Notes under the pieces: model-generated
The model's input: the letters and a program-made list of their open reading frames with translations, nothing else
What the model was told of the DNA's origin: nothing
Database searches by the model: none
Assembly (NCBI RefSeq): GCF_028561335.1
Contig: NZ_JAQQTG010000013.1
Location: 1 to 64,000, forward strand
Origin: Aequorivita todarodis
GTDB taxonomy: Bacteria > Bacteroidota > Bacteroidia > Flavobacteriales > Flavobacteriaceae
Direction of reading: 5' to 3'
Length of the DNA stretch: 64,000 nt
In this document: positions 9,142-16,761 of the stretch, one piece after another
How positions within the stretch are numbered: the first letter of the stretch is position 1
Layout of the letters: each line of letters opens with the position of its first letter
Program-made: the position numbers and the translations under genes

Positions 9142-10422
9142 ATGCCCATAACAGCAAACGACCCCAAACGAAAAACCTGGCTGGATACTGCGCCAGACAC
9201 AGATTTTCCAATACAAAACATTCCCTTCGGCGTTTTTTTGACGCGCGACGATATTATTACCATCGGCACCCGCATTGGCGATTATGCCATTGACCTTGGC
9301 GCACTGCACCAATTGGGGTATTTTAAAGGAATTGACCTTACCGATGATATATTTCTGCAAGATACCTTGAACGATTTTATTAGCGACGGAAGAAAAACTT
9401 GGCGTTTGGTACGCAACCGGATTGCGGAAATTTTTGATGCCGAAAATCCAAAACTTCGCGATAACAAAGACCACAGACAGCACATCCTTTTCACGATGGA
9501 TGAGGTGGAAATGCAGCTTCCCGTGCAAGTTGGCGATTATACCGATTTTTATTCCAGTAAGGAACACGCCACGAATGTAGGAACCATGTTCCGTGGCAAG
9601 GAAAATGCGCTGATGCCAAACTGGCTTCACATTCCCGTGGGATATCACGGAAGAAGTTCCTCCATAATCCCAAGTGGGATAAACGCCCGCAGACCTTGGG
9701 GGCAAACCATGCCCGAAGGCGCGACTGAGCCTGTTTTTGGTCCTTCAAAATTGGTTGATTTTGAATTGGAGATGGCTTTTATAACCACAGATGCAAACGC
9801 CTTGGGCGAACCCATTCCGGTAAACGAAGCCGAGGAATACATCTTCGGATTGGTGCTTTTCAACGATTGGAGCGCGCGCGATATTCAAAAATGGGAATAC
9901 GTGCCGCTTGGGCCATTCCTGGCTAAGAACTTCGCCTCTTCCATTTCACCGTGGATTGTAACCTTGGATGCTTTGCAACCCTTCAAAGTGGAAGGCCCAA
10001 AACCCGAAATGGAGCAACTGCCCTATCTTCAGTATAAAGGAAAGAAAAGCTACGATATAAATCTTGAAGTTTATATTGCTCCCGAAAATGGAAAAGAAAC
10101 CAAAGTTGCTGCATCCAACTTTAAATATATGTATTGGAATATGAGCCAGCAATTGGCGCACCACACCATAAACGGCTGTAACGTGAACAGTGGCGATATG
10201 ATGGGAAGCGGTACCATTTCCGGCCCAACGCCAGACTCTTACGGCTCTATGCTGGAACTTACCTGGCGCGGGGAAAAGCCCATTAAACTTTCGGACGGTA
10301 CGGAGCGGAAATTTATTAACGACAACGATACCGTTATTTTAAAGGGTTATTGCAAAAACGAAAACGTGCGGATTGGCTTTGGGGAATGTAGGACGAAACT
10401 GCTCCCGGCAATAAAGCTGTAG
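9142..10422 (+). CDS. fahA: Fumarylacetoacetase
   Basis: 426 residues, matching full-length FAH. The N-terminal SH3-like domain includes the FGVF and IGDYAIDL stretches; the C-terminal catalytic domain includes YTDFYSSKEHATNVG, HIPVGYHGRSSS, LVDFELEMAF, NDWSARDIQKWEYVPLGPF, and GSGTISG. The Asp, Glu and His residues that bind Ca2+/Mg2+ and act in catalysis are in these segments. It cleaves fumarylacetoacetate to fumarate and acetoacetate, the last step of tyrosine degradation; no other gene of the pathway is adjacent. A possible promoter is TTG at 9091 with TTTATTTG at 9110, a weak match with short spacing. A perfect palindrome follows at 10446. Confidence 0.96.
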   Translation: MPITANDPKRKTWLDTAPDTDFPIQNIPFGVFLTRDDIITIGTRIGDYAIDLGALHQLGYFKGIDLTDDIFLQDTLNDFISDGRKTWRLVRNRIAEIFDAENPKLRDNKDHRQHILFTMDEVEMQLPVQVGDYTDFYSSKEHATNVGTMFRGKENALMPNWLHIPVGYHGRSSSIIPSGINARRPWGQTMPEGATEPVFGPSKLVDFELEMAFITTDANALGEPIPVNEAEEYIFGLVLFNDWSARDIQKWEYVPLGPFLAKNFASSISPWIVTLDALQPFKVEGPKPEMEQLPYLQYKGKKSYDINLEVYIAPENGKETKVAASNFKYMYWNMSQQLAHHTINGCNVNSGDMMGSGTISGPTPDSYGSMLELTWRGEKPIKLSDGTERKFINDNDTVILKGYCKNENVRIGFGECRTKLLPAIKL

Positions 10423-10445
10423 TCTTTTTATAATATGGAATTTAA

Positions 10446-10500
10446 AAACCACGAATACACGAATAATTAGGCATTAAAAAAATTCGTGTATTCGTGGTTT
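10446..10500. repeat. 19-bp perfect inverted repeat, probable terminator
   Basis: AAACCACGAATACACGAAT at 10446-10464 is exactly complementary to 10482-10500, with a 17-base loop. It follows the fahA stop by 23 bases and ends in TTT-A-TTTTT, so it could terminate transcription. The same word, with one mismatch between arms, recurs in the hairpin at 56422-56469, so this is also a dispersed repeat. Confidence 0.75.
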
Positions 10501-10590
10501 ATTTTTCGCCCAATAATCTTCTTCAAAGTTATACAAGATAAATTGGCATTACTATTGTAATTTAGCCTTCATAACCAAATCAATTTCGGT

Positions 10591-11772
10591 ATGAAGGCTT
10601 TTTACTTACTCCTATTTACTGCATTTTTCAGCATTTCCTGCAATAGCGTTAAACGTACCCAAAAGTTTGTTGCCCGAGGCGATTATGACCAAGCCATTGA
10701 GCTTGCCGTAAAAAAACTTCAAAAAGATAAGGGCGCAAAAGAATATGAACCGCACATCCGTCTTTTGGAAGAGGCTTATTTAAAGGCCAAGGAGGATGAT
10801 ACTCGCCATATTTCTTTTCTGAAAAAGGAAAACAACCCTGCCGCCGCCAAGGAAATCTATTACACCTATCTCGATCTGCAGGCGCGCCAAGATCTGATCC
10901 GTCCTTTGCTTCCGCTTTACAGCAACGAAATGGGCAGAAAGGCGAATTTCGTGTTTTCAGATTATAGCAATGATCTGTTGGCGGCCAAGGATGCGTATGT
11001 AAAGGCGTTGTATCAGGAAGCCATCGTTTATATGCAGCGCAACACGAAAAAAGATTACCGAAGTGCTTTTAATGTTTTATGCGAACTGGAGGAAGTGCAA
11101 CCCAATTACCGCGATGTGCACCAACTTAAGGAAGATGCACATTTCCGGGGCACAGATTTCGTATTCGTAACGATAAACAACCACACCGGGCAGTTTATCC
11201 CGTTTCGCCTTGAGCGCGATCTGCTTGATTTCAACACCTACGGACTGGATGATTTTTGGACCGAATATCACGGACAACGAGCGAACGGTATCAATTATGA
11301 CCTGGGCGTTGACTTAAATTTTCAGACCATCCAAATTTCCCCTGAACGAATTTCGGATAGACAATATACCCGAACTCAGCGCATTAAGGATGGCTTTGAA
11401 TATCGCCGTGACCGTAAGGGAAATATTGTGCGCGACAGTCTGGGCAACCCAATCAAAATTGATAAGTATATTAATGTTTCGGCACAGGTTACCATCACCA
11501 CCCAGCAAAAAAGTGTATTTGTGGGCGGTACCGTGGTTTATAAGGATTTGAACAAAAGGCGGCAATTAAACAGTTTTCCAATTTCTTCGGAATTTGTTTT
11601 TGAAAATGTCTTTGCAAAAAATCGAGGCGATGAACGCGCCCTGACCGCCGAGGACCGAAGACTGCTAAACAATTACTTTATACCTTTTCCAAACAACGAA
11701 CAAATGGTCTTTGATGCCGGTACGGATATCAAGGAACGGTTTAAGGAGATTTTGAGGGATAATTCCTTTTAA
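10591..11772 (+). CDS. TPR-like lipoprotein of unknown function
   Basis: 393 residues with lipobox ISC near residue 18. The first 200 residues are helical with a TPR-like rhythm (GDYDQAIELAVKKLQK, then EAIVYMQRN and YRSAFNVLCELEEVQPNYRDV). The second half is mixed beta, with VFVTINNHTG and an FVGGTVVYKDL stretch. I recognise it as a Bacteroidota-restricted conserved lipoprotein without a named function. Its stop is three bases from the end of the convergent ytxJ gene, leaving no room for a separate terminator. Confidence 0.65.
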   Translation: MKAFYLLLFTAFFSISCNSVKRTQKFVARGDYDQAIELAVKKLQKDKGAKEYEPHIRLLEEAYLKAKEDDTRHISFLKKENNPAAAKEIYYTYLDLQARQDLIRPLLPLYSNEMGRKANFVFSDYSNDLLAAKDAYVKALYQEAIVYMQRNTKKDYRSAFNVLCELEEVQPNYRDVHQLKEDAHFRGTDFVFVTINNHTGQFIPFRLERDLLDFNTYGLDDFWTEYHGQRANGINYDLGVDLNFQTIQISPERISDRQYTRTQRIKDGFEYRRDRKGNIVRDSLGNPIKIDKYINVSAQVTITTQQKSVFVGGTVVYKDLNKRRQLNSFPISSEFVFENVFAKNRGDERALTAEDRRLLNNYFIPFPNNEQMVFDAGTDIKERFKEILRDNSF

Positions 11773-11775
11773 AAA

Positions 11776-12168
11776 TTAAACAAATCGCTCCAAATGCGAA
11801 GCCTCGATAGCATGGTGCGAATCGTGGTGTAACACTTCCCCATTCTTAATAACAAGCATTTGTGGGCTTTCGTGATGGACCTTAAAACGCGCTGCTATTT
11901 CGTTTGAAATCTCCCGGTTTTGCAAGAGGTCTAAATAATACAGTTTTAATTGGTCGTCAGAAAGTTTGTAGTTTTTCTCAAACAGTTTTAAAACGCCTCG
12001 GCTAATCCCGCAACGGGTGGAGTGTTTAAAAATAGCGACCGGTTTGGTTTTGGATTCCTCCACAAGTTCATCCAATTGTTCCATGGTGGCCAAAACGTGC
12101 CACGGTACTTCCACTATTTCTTCTTTCGCAAGGTCTCTCGGTGTTTTAAAAATATCTAATAATCCCAT
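11776..12168 (-). CDS. ytxJ: Bacillithiol-system redox protein YtxJ
   Basis: 130 residues with a thioredoxin-like fold and a single active-site cysteine in HSTRCGIS (Cys53), followed by YYLDLLQNREISNEIAARFKVHHESPQMLVI, the cis-Pro region of the fold (Pro before Q-M-L). This is the YtxJ/DUF2847 family, a monothiol bacilliredoxin proposed to remove bacillithiol from oxidised proteins. That would imply bacillithiol is made here, but no biosynthesis gene lies in the window. The ATG at 12168 gives MGLLDIF; the upstream alternative adds only six residues. Confidence 0.85.
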   Translation of the reverse strand: MGLLDIFKTPRDLAKEEIVEVPWHVLATMEQLDELVEESKTKPVAIFKHSTRCGISRGVLKLFEKNYKLSDDQLKLYYLDLLQNREISNEIAARFKVHHESPQMLVIKNGEVLHHDSHHAIEASHLERFV

Positions 12169-12288
12169 GATTTTCTTTTTTGGCAAAGCTACAGGTTATA
12201 AAGGCGAAATTTTCTAAAAGAAATGATAAAAAAGACTCGCGTTAAAACCGTCATAATGTCTGTTAAAACAAGGCGTTTAGCGGACATT

Positions 12289-12319
12289 TTGTCTTAATTT
12301 TAGCGTGGCTTTATATTTG
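12289..12319 (+). promoter_or_regulatory. Promoter of clpB, Bacteroidota type
   Basis: TTG at 12289-12291, 20 bases, then TATATTTG at 12312-12319, an exact match to the Bacteroidota primary sigma consensus TAnnTTTG. The predicted start of transcription near 12326 leaves a leader of about 100 bases before clpB. Confidence 0.6.
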
Positions 12320-12362
12320 AAAATATCTTTTTGAAATAAAAATAATATGTCAGGCCAAGCGC

Positions 12363-12380
12363 ATCCGATAGACATCGGAT
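12363..12380. repeat. Short palindrome in the clpB leader
   Basis: ATCCGAT (12363-12369) pairs with ATCGGAT (12374-12380) across a four-base loop, 47 bases before the clpB start. It is not a CIRCE element. It could be a leader hairpin, or one of the short CCGAT-type dispersed palindromes of this group. Confidence 0.4.
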
Positions 12381-12426
12381 CCAAGCCATTTCAAATAAAA
12401 AATAACAATAGATAATAAGTAATAAA

Positions 12427-15027
12427 ATGAACTTTAACAACTTTACAATAAAAAGCCAGGAGGCCATACAGCAAGCGCAGCAGATTGCGCAGGGCTACGG
12501 CCACCAGCAAATTGAAAACGAACACCTCCTCAAGGCTATTTTTGAGGTGGATGAAAACGTGGCGCCTTTCATCTTAAAGAAGCTTAACGTAAACCTTGTT
12601 ACCCTAAAACAAATCTTGGACAAGCAATTGGAAAGCTTTCCAAAAGTTTCCGGCGGCGATATTATGCTTTCCCGCGAAGCGAACAAAACGGTCATCGAAG
12701 CCAGCAATATTGCAAAAAAGATGGGCGATGAATATGTTTCCATAGAACATCTTTTATTGGCGATTCTGAATTCAAAAAGCAGCATTGCGCAGAGCCTGAA
12801 AGACCAAGGCGTAACCGAAAAGGGAATGAAAGCCGCGATTGACGAACTCCGCGGTGGTGAAAAGGTAACCTCCCAAAGTGCCGAGGAAACCTATAATTCA
12901 TTGAACAAGTACGCAAAAAACCTCAACCAACTCGCCCGTGATGGCAAGCTGGATCCCGTTATTGGCCGTGATGAGGAAATACGAAGAATTCTTCAAATCC
13001 TTTCGCGAAGAACCAAAAACAACCCAATGCTCGTGGGGGAACCGGGAACGGGGAAAACGGCCATTGCGGAAGGTTTGGCGCACAGAATTGTTGATGGCGA
13101 CGTGCCCGAGAACCTAAAATCGAAAGAGATTTATTCTTTGGATATGGGCGCGCTGATTGCAGGAGCGAAATACAAAGGTGAATTTGAAGAGCGTCTAAAA
13201 GCCGTTATCAAGGAAGTAACTTCCAGTGAAGGCGATATCGTACTTTTCATCGACGAAATCCATACCCTCGTTGGCGCCGGTGGCGGACAGGGTGCCATGG
13301 ACGCCGCGAATATTTTGAAGCCCGCCCTTGCGCGTGGCGAATTGCGCGCCATTGGAGCAACGACATTGGATGAATATCAAAAATATTTCGAAAAGGACAA
13401 AGCGCTGGAGCGCCGTTTCCAAAAGGTGGTTGTTGACGAGCCCGATACGGAAAGTGCCATTTCAATTCTTCGAGGAATTAAGGAAAAATATGAGACGCAC
13501 CACAAAGTGCGTATTAAGGACGAAGCGATTATTGCTGCCGTTGAACTTTCGGAAAGATATATTACGAACCGTTTTCTTCCCGATAAGGCAATTGATTTGA
13601 TGGATGAAGCTGCTTCAAAATTAAGGATGGAAATCAACTCCAAGCCAGAAGAACTGGACGTTTTGGACCGAAAAATTATGCAGCTTGAAATTGAAATTGA
13701 AGCCATAAAACGTGAAAAAGACGAAACCAAGCTGAAATCGCTCAATGCCGAACTTGCCAATCTTAAGGAGGAACGCAACGAACTGAACGCGCGATGGCAG
13801 AGTGAAAAAGAAGTGGTTGACAATGTGCAGAACCTCAAAACACAAATTGAGGAATACAAACTGGAAGCCGAGCGTGCCGAACGGGAAGGCGATTTTGGAA
13901 AAGTTGCGGAGCTCCGTTACGGAAAAATCAAGGAAGCTCAGGAAGAACTCAATAAGTTGGAAGCACAATTGGCCGAAAAACAAGATGGCACTTCCATGAT
14001 AAAGGAGGAAGTAACCCGCGAGGACATTGCCGAAGTAGTAGCAAAATGGACGGGCATACCTGTTACCAAAATGTTACAGAGCGACCGCGAAAAGCTATTG
14101 AATCTCGAAGACCATTTGCACAAACGTGTGGTGGGCCAATACGAAGCCATAGAAGCGGTTAGCGACGCCATTCGCCGTAGCCGTGCAGGTTTGCAGGATG
14201 AAAAGAAACCCATAGGCAGCTTCCTGTTCCTCGGAACCACTGGGGTGGGTAAAACAGAGCTTGCAAAGGCACTGGCGGAATATCTCTTTGACGATGAAAA
14301 CGCAATGACCCGAATAGATATGAGCGAATACCAAGAACGCCACAGCGTAAGCCGTTTGGTAGGTGCGCCCCCGGGATATATTGGTTATGAAGAAGGTGGT
14401 CAACTTACGGAAGCTGTGCGCCGCAAACCCTATAGCGTGGTTTTGCTTGATGAAATTGAAAAAGCGCACCCAGATACTTTCAATATTTTATTGCAGGTGT
14501 TGGATGAAGGCCGATTGACTGATAACAAAGGCCGTTTGGCAGATTTCAAAAACACGATTATTATTATGACCAGCAATATGGGCAGCGATATAATCCAAGA
14601 ACGCTTTGAGACCGTAAAGGATCCGGAAACCGCAATGGAAGGCGCCAAAATAGAAGTGCTCGCTCTGTTGAGACAAACCGTGCGCCCAGAGTTTTTAAAC
14701 CGTATTGACGACATCATCATGTTTACCCCGCTTTCAAAAAGTGATATTCAGCAGATTGTGAAGCTACAATTGAAAGGCGTTTCCAAAATGCTTTTGAAAC
14801 AGAACATCGTGCTGGATGCTACACCGGAAGCCATTAAGTACCTATCGGAAAAAGGATTTGATCCGCAGTTTGGTGCAAGGCCTGTAAAAAGAGTAATTCA
14901 GCGGGAAGTGCTAAACGAGCTAAGTAAGGAAATCCTCGCCGGAAAAATAACCACTGACAGTATAATCTTGCTCGATAGCTTTGATGACTCCCTGGTATTT
15001 AGAAACCAAGAGAATTTAGTTGAATAG
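12427..15027 (+). CDS. clpB: ATP-dependent disaggregase ClpB
   Basis: 866 residues, the usual length. Order of domains: Clp N repeats (1-145), first AAA+ module with GEPGTGKTA (about 204-212) and LFIDEIHTL, the coiled-coil middle domain (about 400-520, rich in E, K, L and long heptads), second AAA+ module with [10 protein letters not shown] (about 602-611) and [13 protein letters not shown], and the C-terminal small domain with GARPVKR. ClpB hexamers thread aggregated proteins together with DnaK in the cytoplasm. It has its own promoter at 12289 and terminator at 15051. Confidence 0.97.
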   Translation: MNFNNFTIKSQEAIQQAQQIAQGYGHQQIENEHLLKAIFEVDENVAPFILKKLNVNLVTLKQILDKQLESFPKVSGGDIMLSREANKTVIEASNIAKKMGDEYVSIEHLLLAILNSKSSIAQSLKDQGVTEKGMKAAIDELRGGEKVTSQSAEETYNSLNKYAKNLNQLARDGKLDPVIGRDEEIRRILQILSRRTKNNPMLVGEPGTGKTAIAEGLAHRIVDGDVPENLKSKEIYSLDMGALIAGAKYKGEFEERLKAVIKEVTSSEGDIVLFIDEIHTLVGAGGGQGAMDAANILKPALARGELRAIGATTLDEYQKYFEKDKALERRFQKVVVDEPDTESAISILRGIKEKYETHHKVRIKDEAIIAAVELSERYITNRFLPDKAIDLMDEAASKLRMEINSKPEELDVLDRKIMQLEIEIEAIKREKDETKLKSLNAELANLKEERNELNARWQSEKEVVDNVQNLKTQIEEYKLEAERAEREGDFGKVAELRYGKIKEAQEELNKLEAQLAEKQDGTSMIKEEVTREDIAEVVAKWTGIPVTKMLQSDREKLLNLEDHLHKRVVGQYEAIEAVSDAIRRSRAGLQDEKKPIGSFLFLGTTGVGKTELAKALAEYLFDDENAMTRIDMSEYQERHSVSRLVGAPPGYIGYEEGGQLTEAVRRKPYSVVLLDEIEKAHPDTFNILLQVLDEGRLTDNKGRLADFKNTIIIMTSNMGSDIIQERFETVKDPETAMEGAKIEVLALLRQTVRPEFLNRIDDIIMFTPLSKSDIQQIVKLQLKGVSKMLLKQNIVLDATPEAIKYLSEKGFDPQFGARPVKRVIQREVLNELSKEILAGKITTDSIILLDSFDDSLVFRNQENLVE

Positions 15028-15050
15028 ATTGGATTAATTAGTCAATTTGA

Positions 15051-15080
15051 AAAACCCTCAAGAATTTACTTGGGGGTTTT
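15051..15080 (+). terminator. Terminator after clpB
   Basis: AAAACCCTCAAG (15051-15062) pairs with CTTGGGGGTTTT (15069-15080) with one G-T wobble, ending in four T. It begins 24 bases after the clpB stop. Confidence 0.8.
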
Positions 15081-15122
15081 GTGTATCTCTAATTCATCAA
15101 TAGCCGCATTAGGCCAAAAAAA

Positions 15123-15161
15123 GACCCCTTAAAATTTTAATGTTTAAAATTTTAAGGGGTC
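15123..15161 (-). terminator. Strong terminator of the CsbD gene
   Basis: Perfect 18-bp arms at 15123-15140 and 15144-15161 with a three-base loop (core GACCCC/GGGGTC). Read on the minus strand it is followed by seven T, giving a very stable intrinsic terminator 40 bases after the CsbD stop. Confidence 0.85.
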
Positions 15162-15200
15162 CGGCTTCAAATAAAGCGGTAACTAAAGTTTAGTTTAAAA

Positions 15201-15386
15201 CTACCACTTGTCAATCTGTTCCTTCAATTTTTCTTTAGATTCACCTGTCTTCTCTTGAAGGCGACCAAGCAATTCGTCCGATTTTCCTTCGGCATACATT
15301 AAATCATCATCGGTAAGGTCTGCATATTCTTGTTTGAATTTACCTTTTACTTGGTTCCATTTTCCTTTAAACTGATCTTCGTTCAT
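15201..15386 (-). CDS. CsbD/YjbJ family stress protein
   Basis: 61 residues with the family pattern: NEDQFKGKWNQVKGKFKQ near the start, DDDLMYAEGKSDELLGRLQ in the middle and EKLKEQIDKW at the end. CsbD proteins are small, charged, mainly helical and induced in general stress in other bacteria; their biochemical role is unknown. The gene stands alone with a strong terminator, which suits a highly expressed small protein. Confidence 0.9.
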   Translation of the reverse strand: MNEDQFKGKWNQVKGKFKQEYADLTDDDLMYAEGKSDELLGRLQEKTGESKEKLKEQIDKW

Positions 15387-15496
15387 AGCTTTTTTGTTTT
15401 AAGTTAAATTAATTTTTCTTTTTCGTTTTATAAAATTACAACAGACGCCCCCCTATTTATAATAATGAAATATTAAAGATTCACCCGTTTTAGTTA

Positions 15497-15504
15497 TAAC
15501 TTTG
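15497..15504 (+). promoter_or_regulatory. Probable -7 box of the histidine phosphatase gene
   Basis: TAACTTTG fits TAnnTTTG exactly. No TTG lies at the usual upstream distance, so it is only a half match. A transcript starting near 15511 would give a leader of about 32 bases to the ATG at 15543, which supports that start. Confidence 0.35.
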
Positions 15505-15542
15505 CCAATGAGTCTTAAAAAATGTTATTTAAAAAAAATTTT

Positions 15543-16082
15543 ATGAAACATTTCGTCATCCTATTAACACTATTGCCACTTTTCACCTTTTGCGGTCAAC
15601 AAAAGGAAAAAGAATCTGAGAGCGGCAATGAATCTGCTGCCCCCAATTACAGCGCAACTTATTATTTAATCCGCCACGCCGAAAAAGTACGTACCGACCC
15701 AAAAGACCCCGACCCCGTCCTGAACATTGACGGGATGATGCGCGCCAAGCGTTGGGCCACCTATTTTGAACCCATCAAGCTCGATGAAATCTACATTACC
15801 AAATATATCCGTACCAAGCAGACCATTTCGTTCATAGCACAGCAGAAGCAGATTTCGCCAAAGCACTATGACCCGAACACAATCTATTCCGAGGAATTTT
15901 TAAAGGAAACCAACGGAAAGACCGTGCTCATCGCCGGCCATAGCAACACCACCCCGCAGTTGGTGAACCAGCTTCTCGGCGAAGAAAAATTTAAGGAAAT
16001 GGACGATAGTGATAATTCCACGCTTTTTAAGGTAACGATAGATGGTCCCGATAAAAAGGTTGAAACGATTACCGTTGAGTAG
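15543..16082 (+). CDS. Histidine phosphatase superfamily lipoprotein
   Basis: 179 residues from the ATG at 15543; an ATG 21 bases upstream is in frame but would blur the signal peptide. The lipobox is FTFC, so the mature protein is probably membrane-anchored. The catalytic motif LIRHAEK (the RHG-like motif as RHA) and the second histidine in IAGHSNT mark the phosphoglycerate-mutase-like phosphatase fold; the RTKQT segment supplies the second arginine. It likely removes phosphate from a small substrate in the periplasm, but none can be named. Confidence 0.8.
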   Translation: MKHFVILLTLLPLFTFCGQQKEKESESGNESAAPNYSATYYLIRHAEKVRTDPKDPDPVLNIDGMMRAKRWATYFEPIKLDEIYITKYIRTKQTISFIAQQKQISPKHYDPNTIYSEEFLKETNGKTVLIAGHSNTTPQLVNQLLGEEKFKEMDDSDNSTLFKVTIDGPDKKVETITVE

Positions 16083-16094
16083 TGAGTGACAATA

Positions 16095-16157
16095 TTCTTT
16101 ATTCTTTATTCTTTATTCTTTATTCTTTATTCTTTATTCTTTAATCTTTATTCTTTA
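16095..16157. repeat. Heptanucleotide tandem array (TTCTTTA)
   Basis: Nine head-to-tail 7-base units; eight are TTCTTTA and one (16144-16150) is ATCTTTA. It fills the gap between the phosphatase stop (16082) and smpB (16220). Such a perfect array is expected to vary in copy number by slippage, which could change the spacing upstream of smpB. Confidence 0.95.
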
Positions 16158-16219
16158 TTATTTACACAATATTGTTTATTCATTATTAATTCTGCATTAT
16201 TCAATCTATTTTTGCAGCT

Positions 16220-16684
16220 ATGGCAATTCAGAAAAACGTAAAAATAAAAAACCGAAAGGCTAGGTTTGAGTATGAAATTCTCGATACCTACACCGCCGGC
16301 ATCGTCTTGCGGGGCACCGAAATTAAGGCCATTCGTGAAGGCAAGGCGTCCATAGCTGAAAGTTTTTGTGAATTTAGCAATGGAGAGCTCTTCGTGATTA
16401 ATATGACCGTGCAGGAATACAGCCACGCCACGCACTACAATCATTCCCCAAAAAGCGAGCGCAAACTTCTTTTAAACCGCAGCGAGCTAAAAAAACTTGA
16501 AAAGGAAGTAAGAAACAGCGGACTTACCATTATCCCGCTTGTACTTTTTACCAATAGCAAAGGCTTGGCAAAAATGGACATAGCGCTTGCAAAAGGTAAA
16601 AAGGAGTACGACAAACGCGAAACCATCAAGGAACGCGACACTAAAAAGCAGCTTAGCCGTATCAAAAAGGCTTTTAATAATTAA
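16220..16684 (+). CDS. smpB: SsrA-binding protein SmpB
   Basis: 154 residues, standard length. Typical signatures are KNRKARFEYEILDTYTAGIVLRG, GTEIKAIREGKAS, the EYSHATHYNH segment and the basic C-terminal tail KKEYDKRETIKERDTKKQ that enters the ribosomal A-site channel. SmpB binds tmRNA and brings it to stalled ribosomes for trans-translation. The ssrA gene itself is not in this window. The next gene follows after a small palindrome at 16721. Confidence 0.97.
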   Translation: MAIQKNVKIKNRKARFEYEILDTYTAGIVLRGTEIKAIREGKASIAESFCEFSNGELFVINMTVQEYSHATHYNHSPKSERKLLLNRSELKKLEKEVRNSGLTIIPLVLFTNSKGLAKMDIALAKGKKEYDKRETIKERDTKKQLSRIKKAFNN

Positions 16685-16720
16685 TTCATAAAAATTTTAC
16701 TGGCAGATAAGGTTTTGGTA

Positions 16721-16743
16721 TTTTGGTTGGTAAATAACCAAAA
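16721..16743. repeat. Palindrome between smpB and the DUF5686 gene
   Basis: TTTTGGTT (16721-16728) and AACCAAAA (16736-16743) are exact inverted repeats around GGTAAAT. The site ends 18 bases before the next start, so it could be an operator or leader hairpin. No T-run follows, so it is a weak terminator candidate. Confidence 0.4.
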
Positions 16744-16761
16744 GCAGTCCTTCTTTCCTTT

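Noticed and set aside
12363-12380. Heat-shock operator (CIRCE) before clpB
   Set aside because: CIRCE is a 9-9-9 palindrome with TTAGCACTC arms; this is ATCCGAT with a four-base loop.
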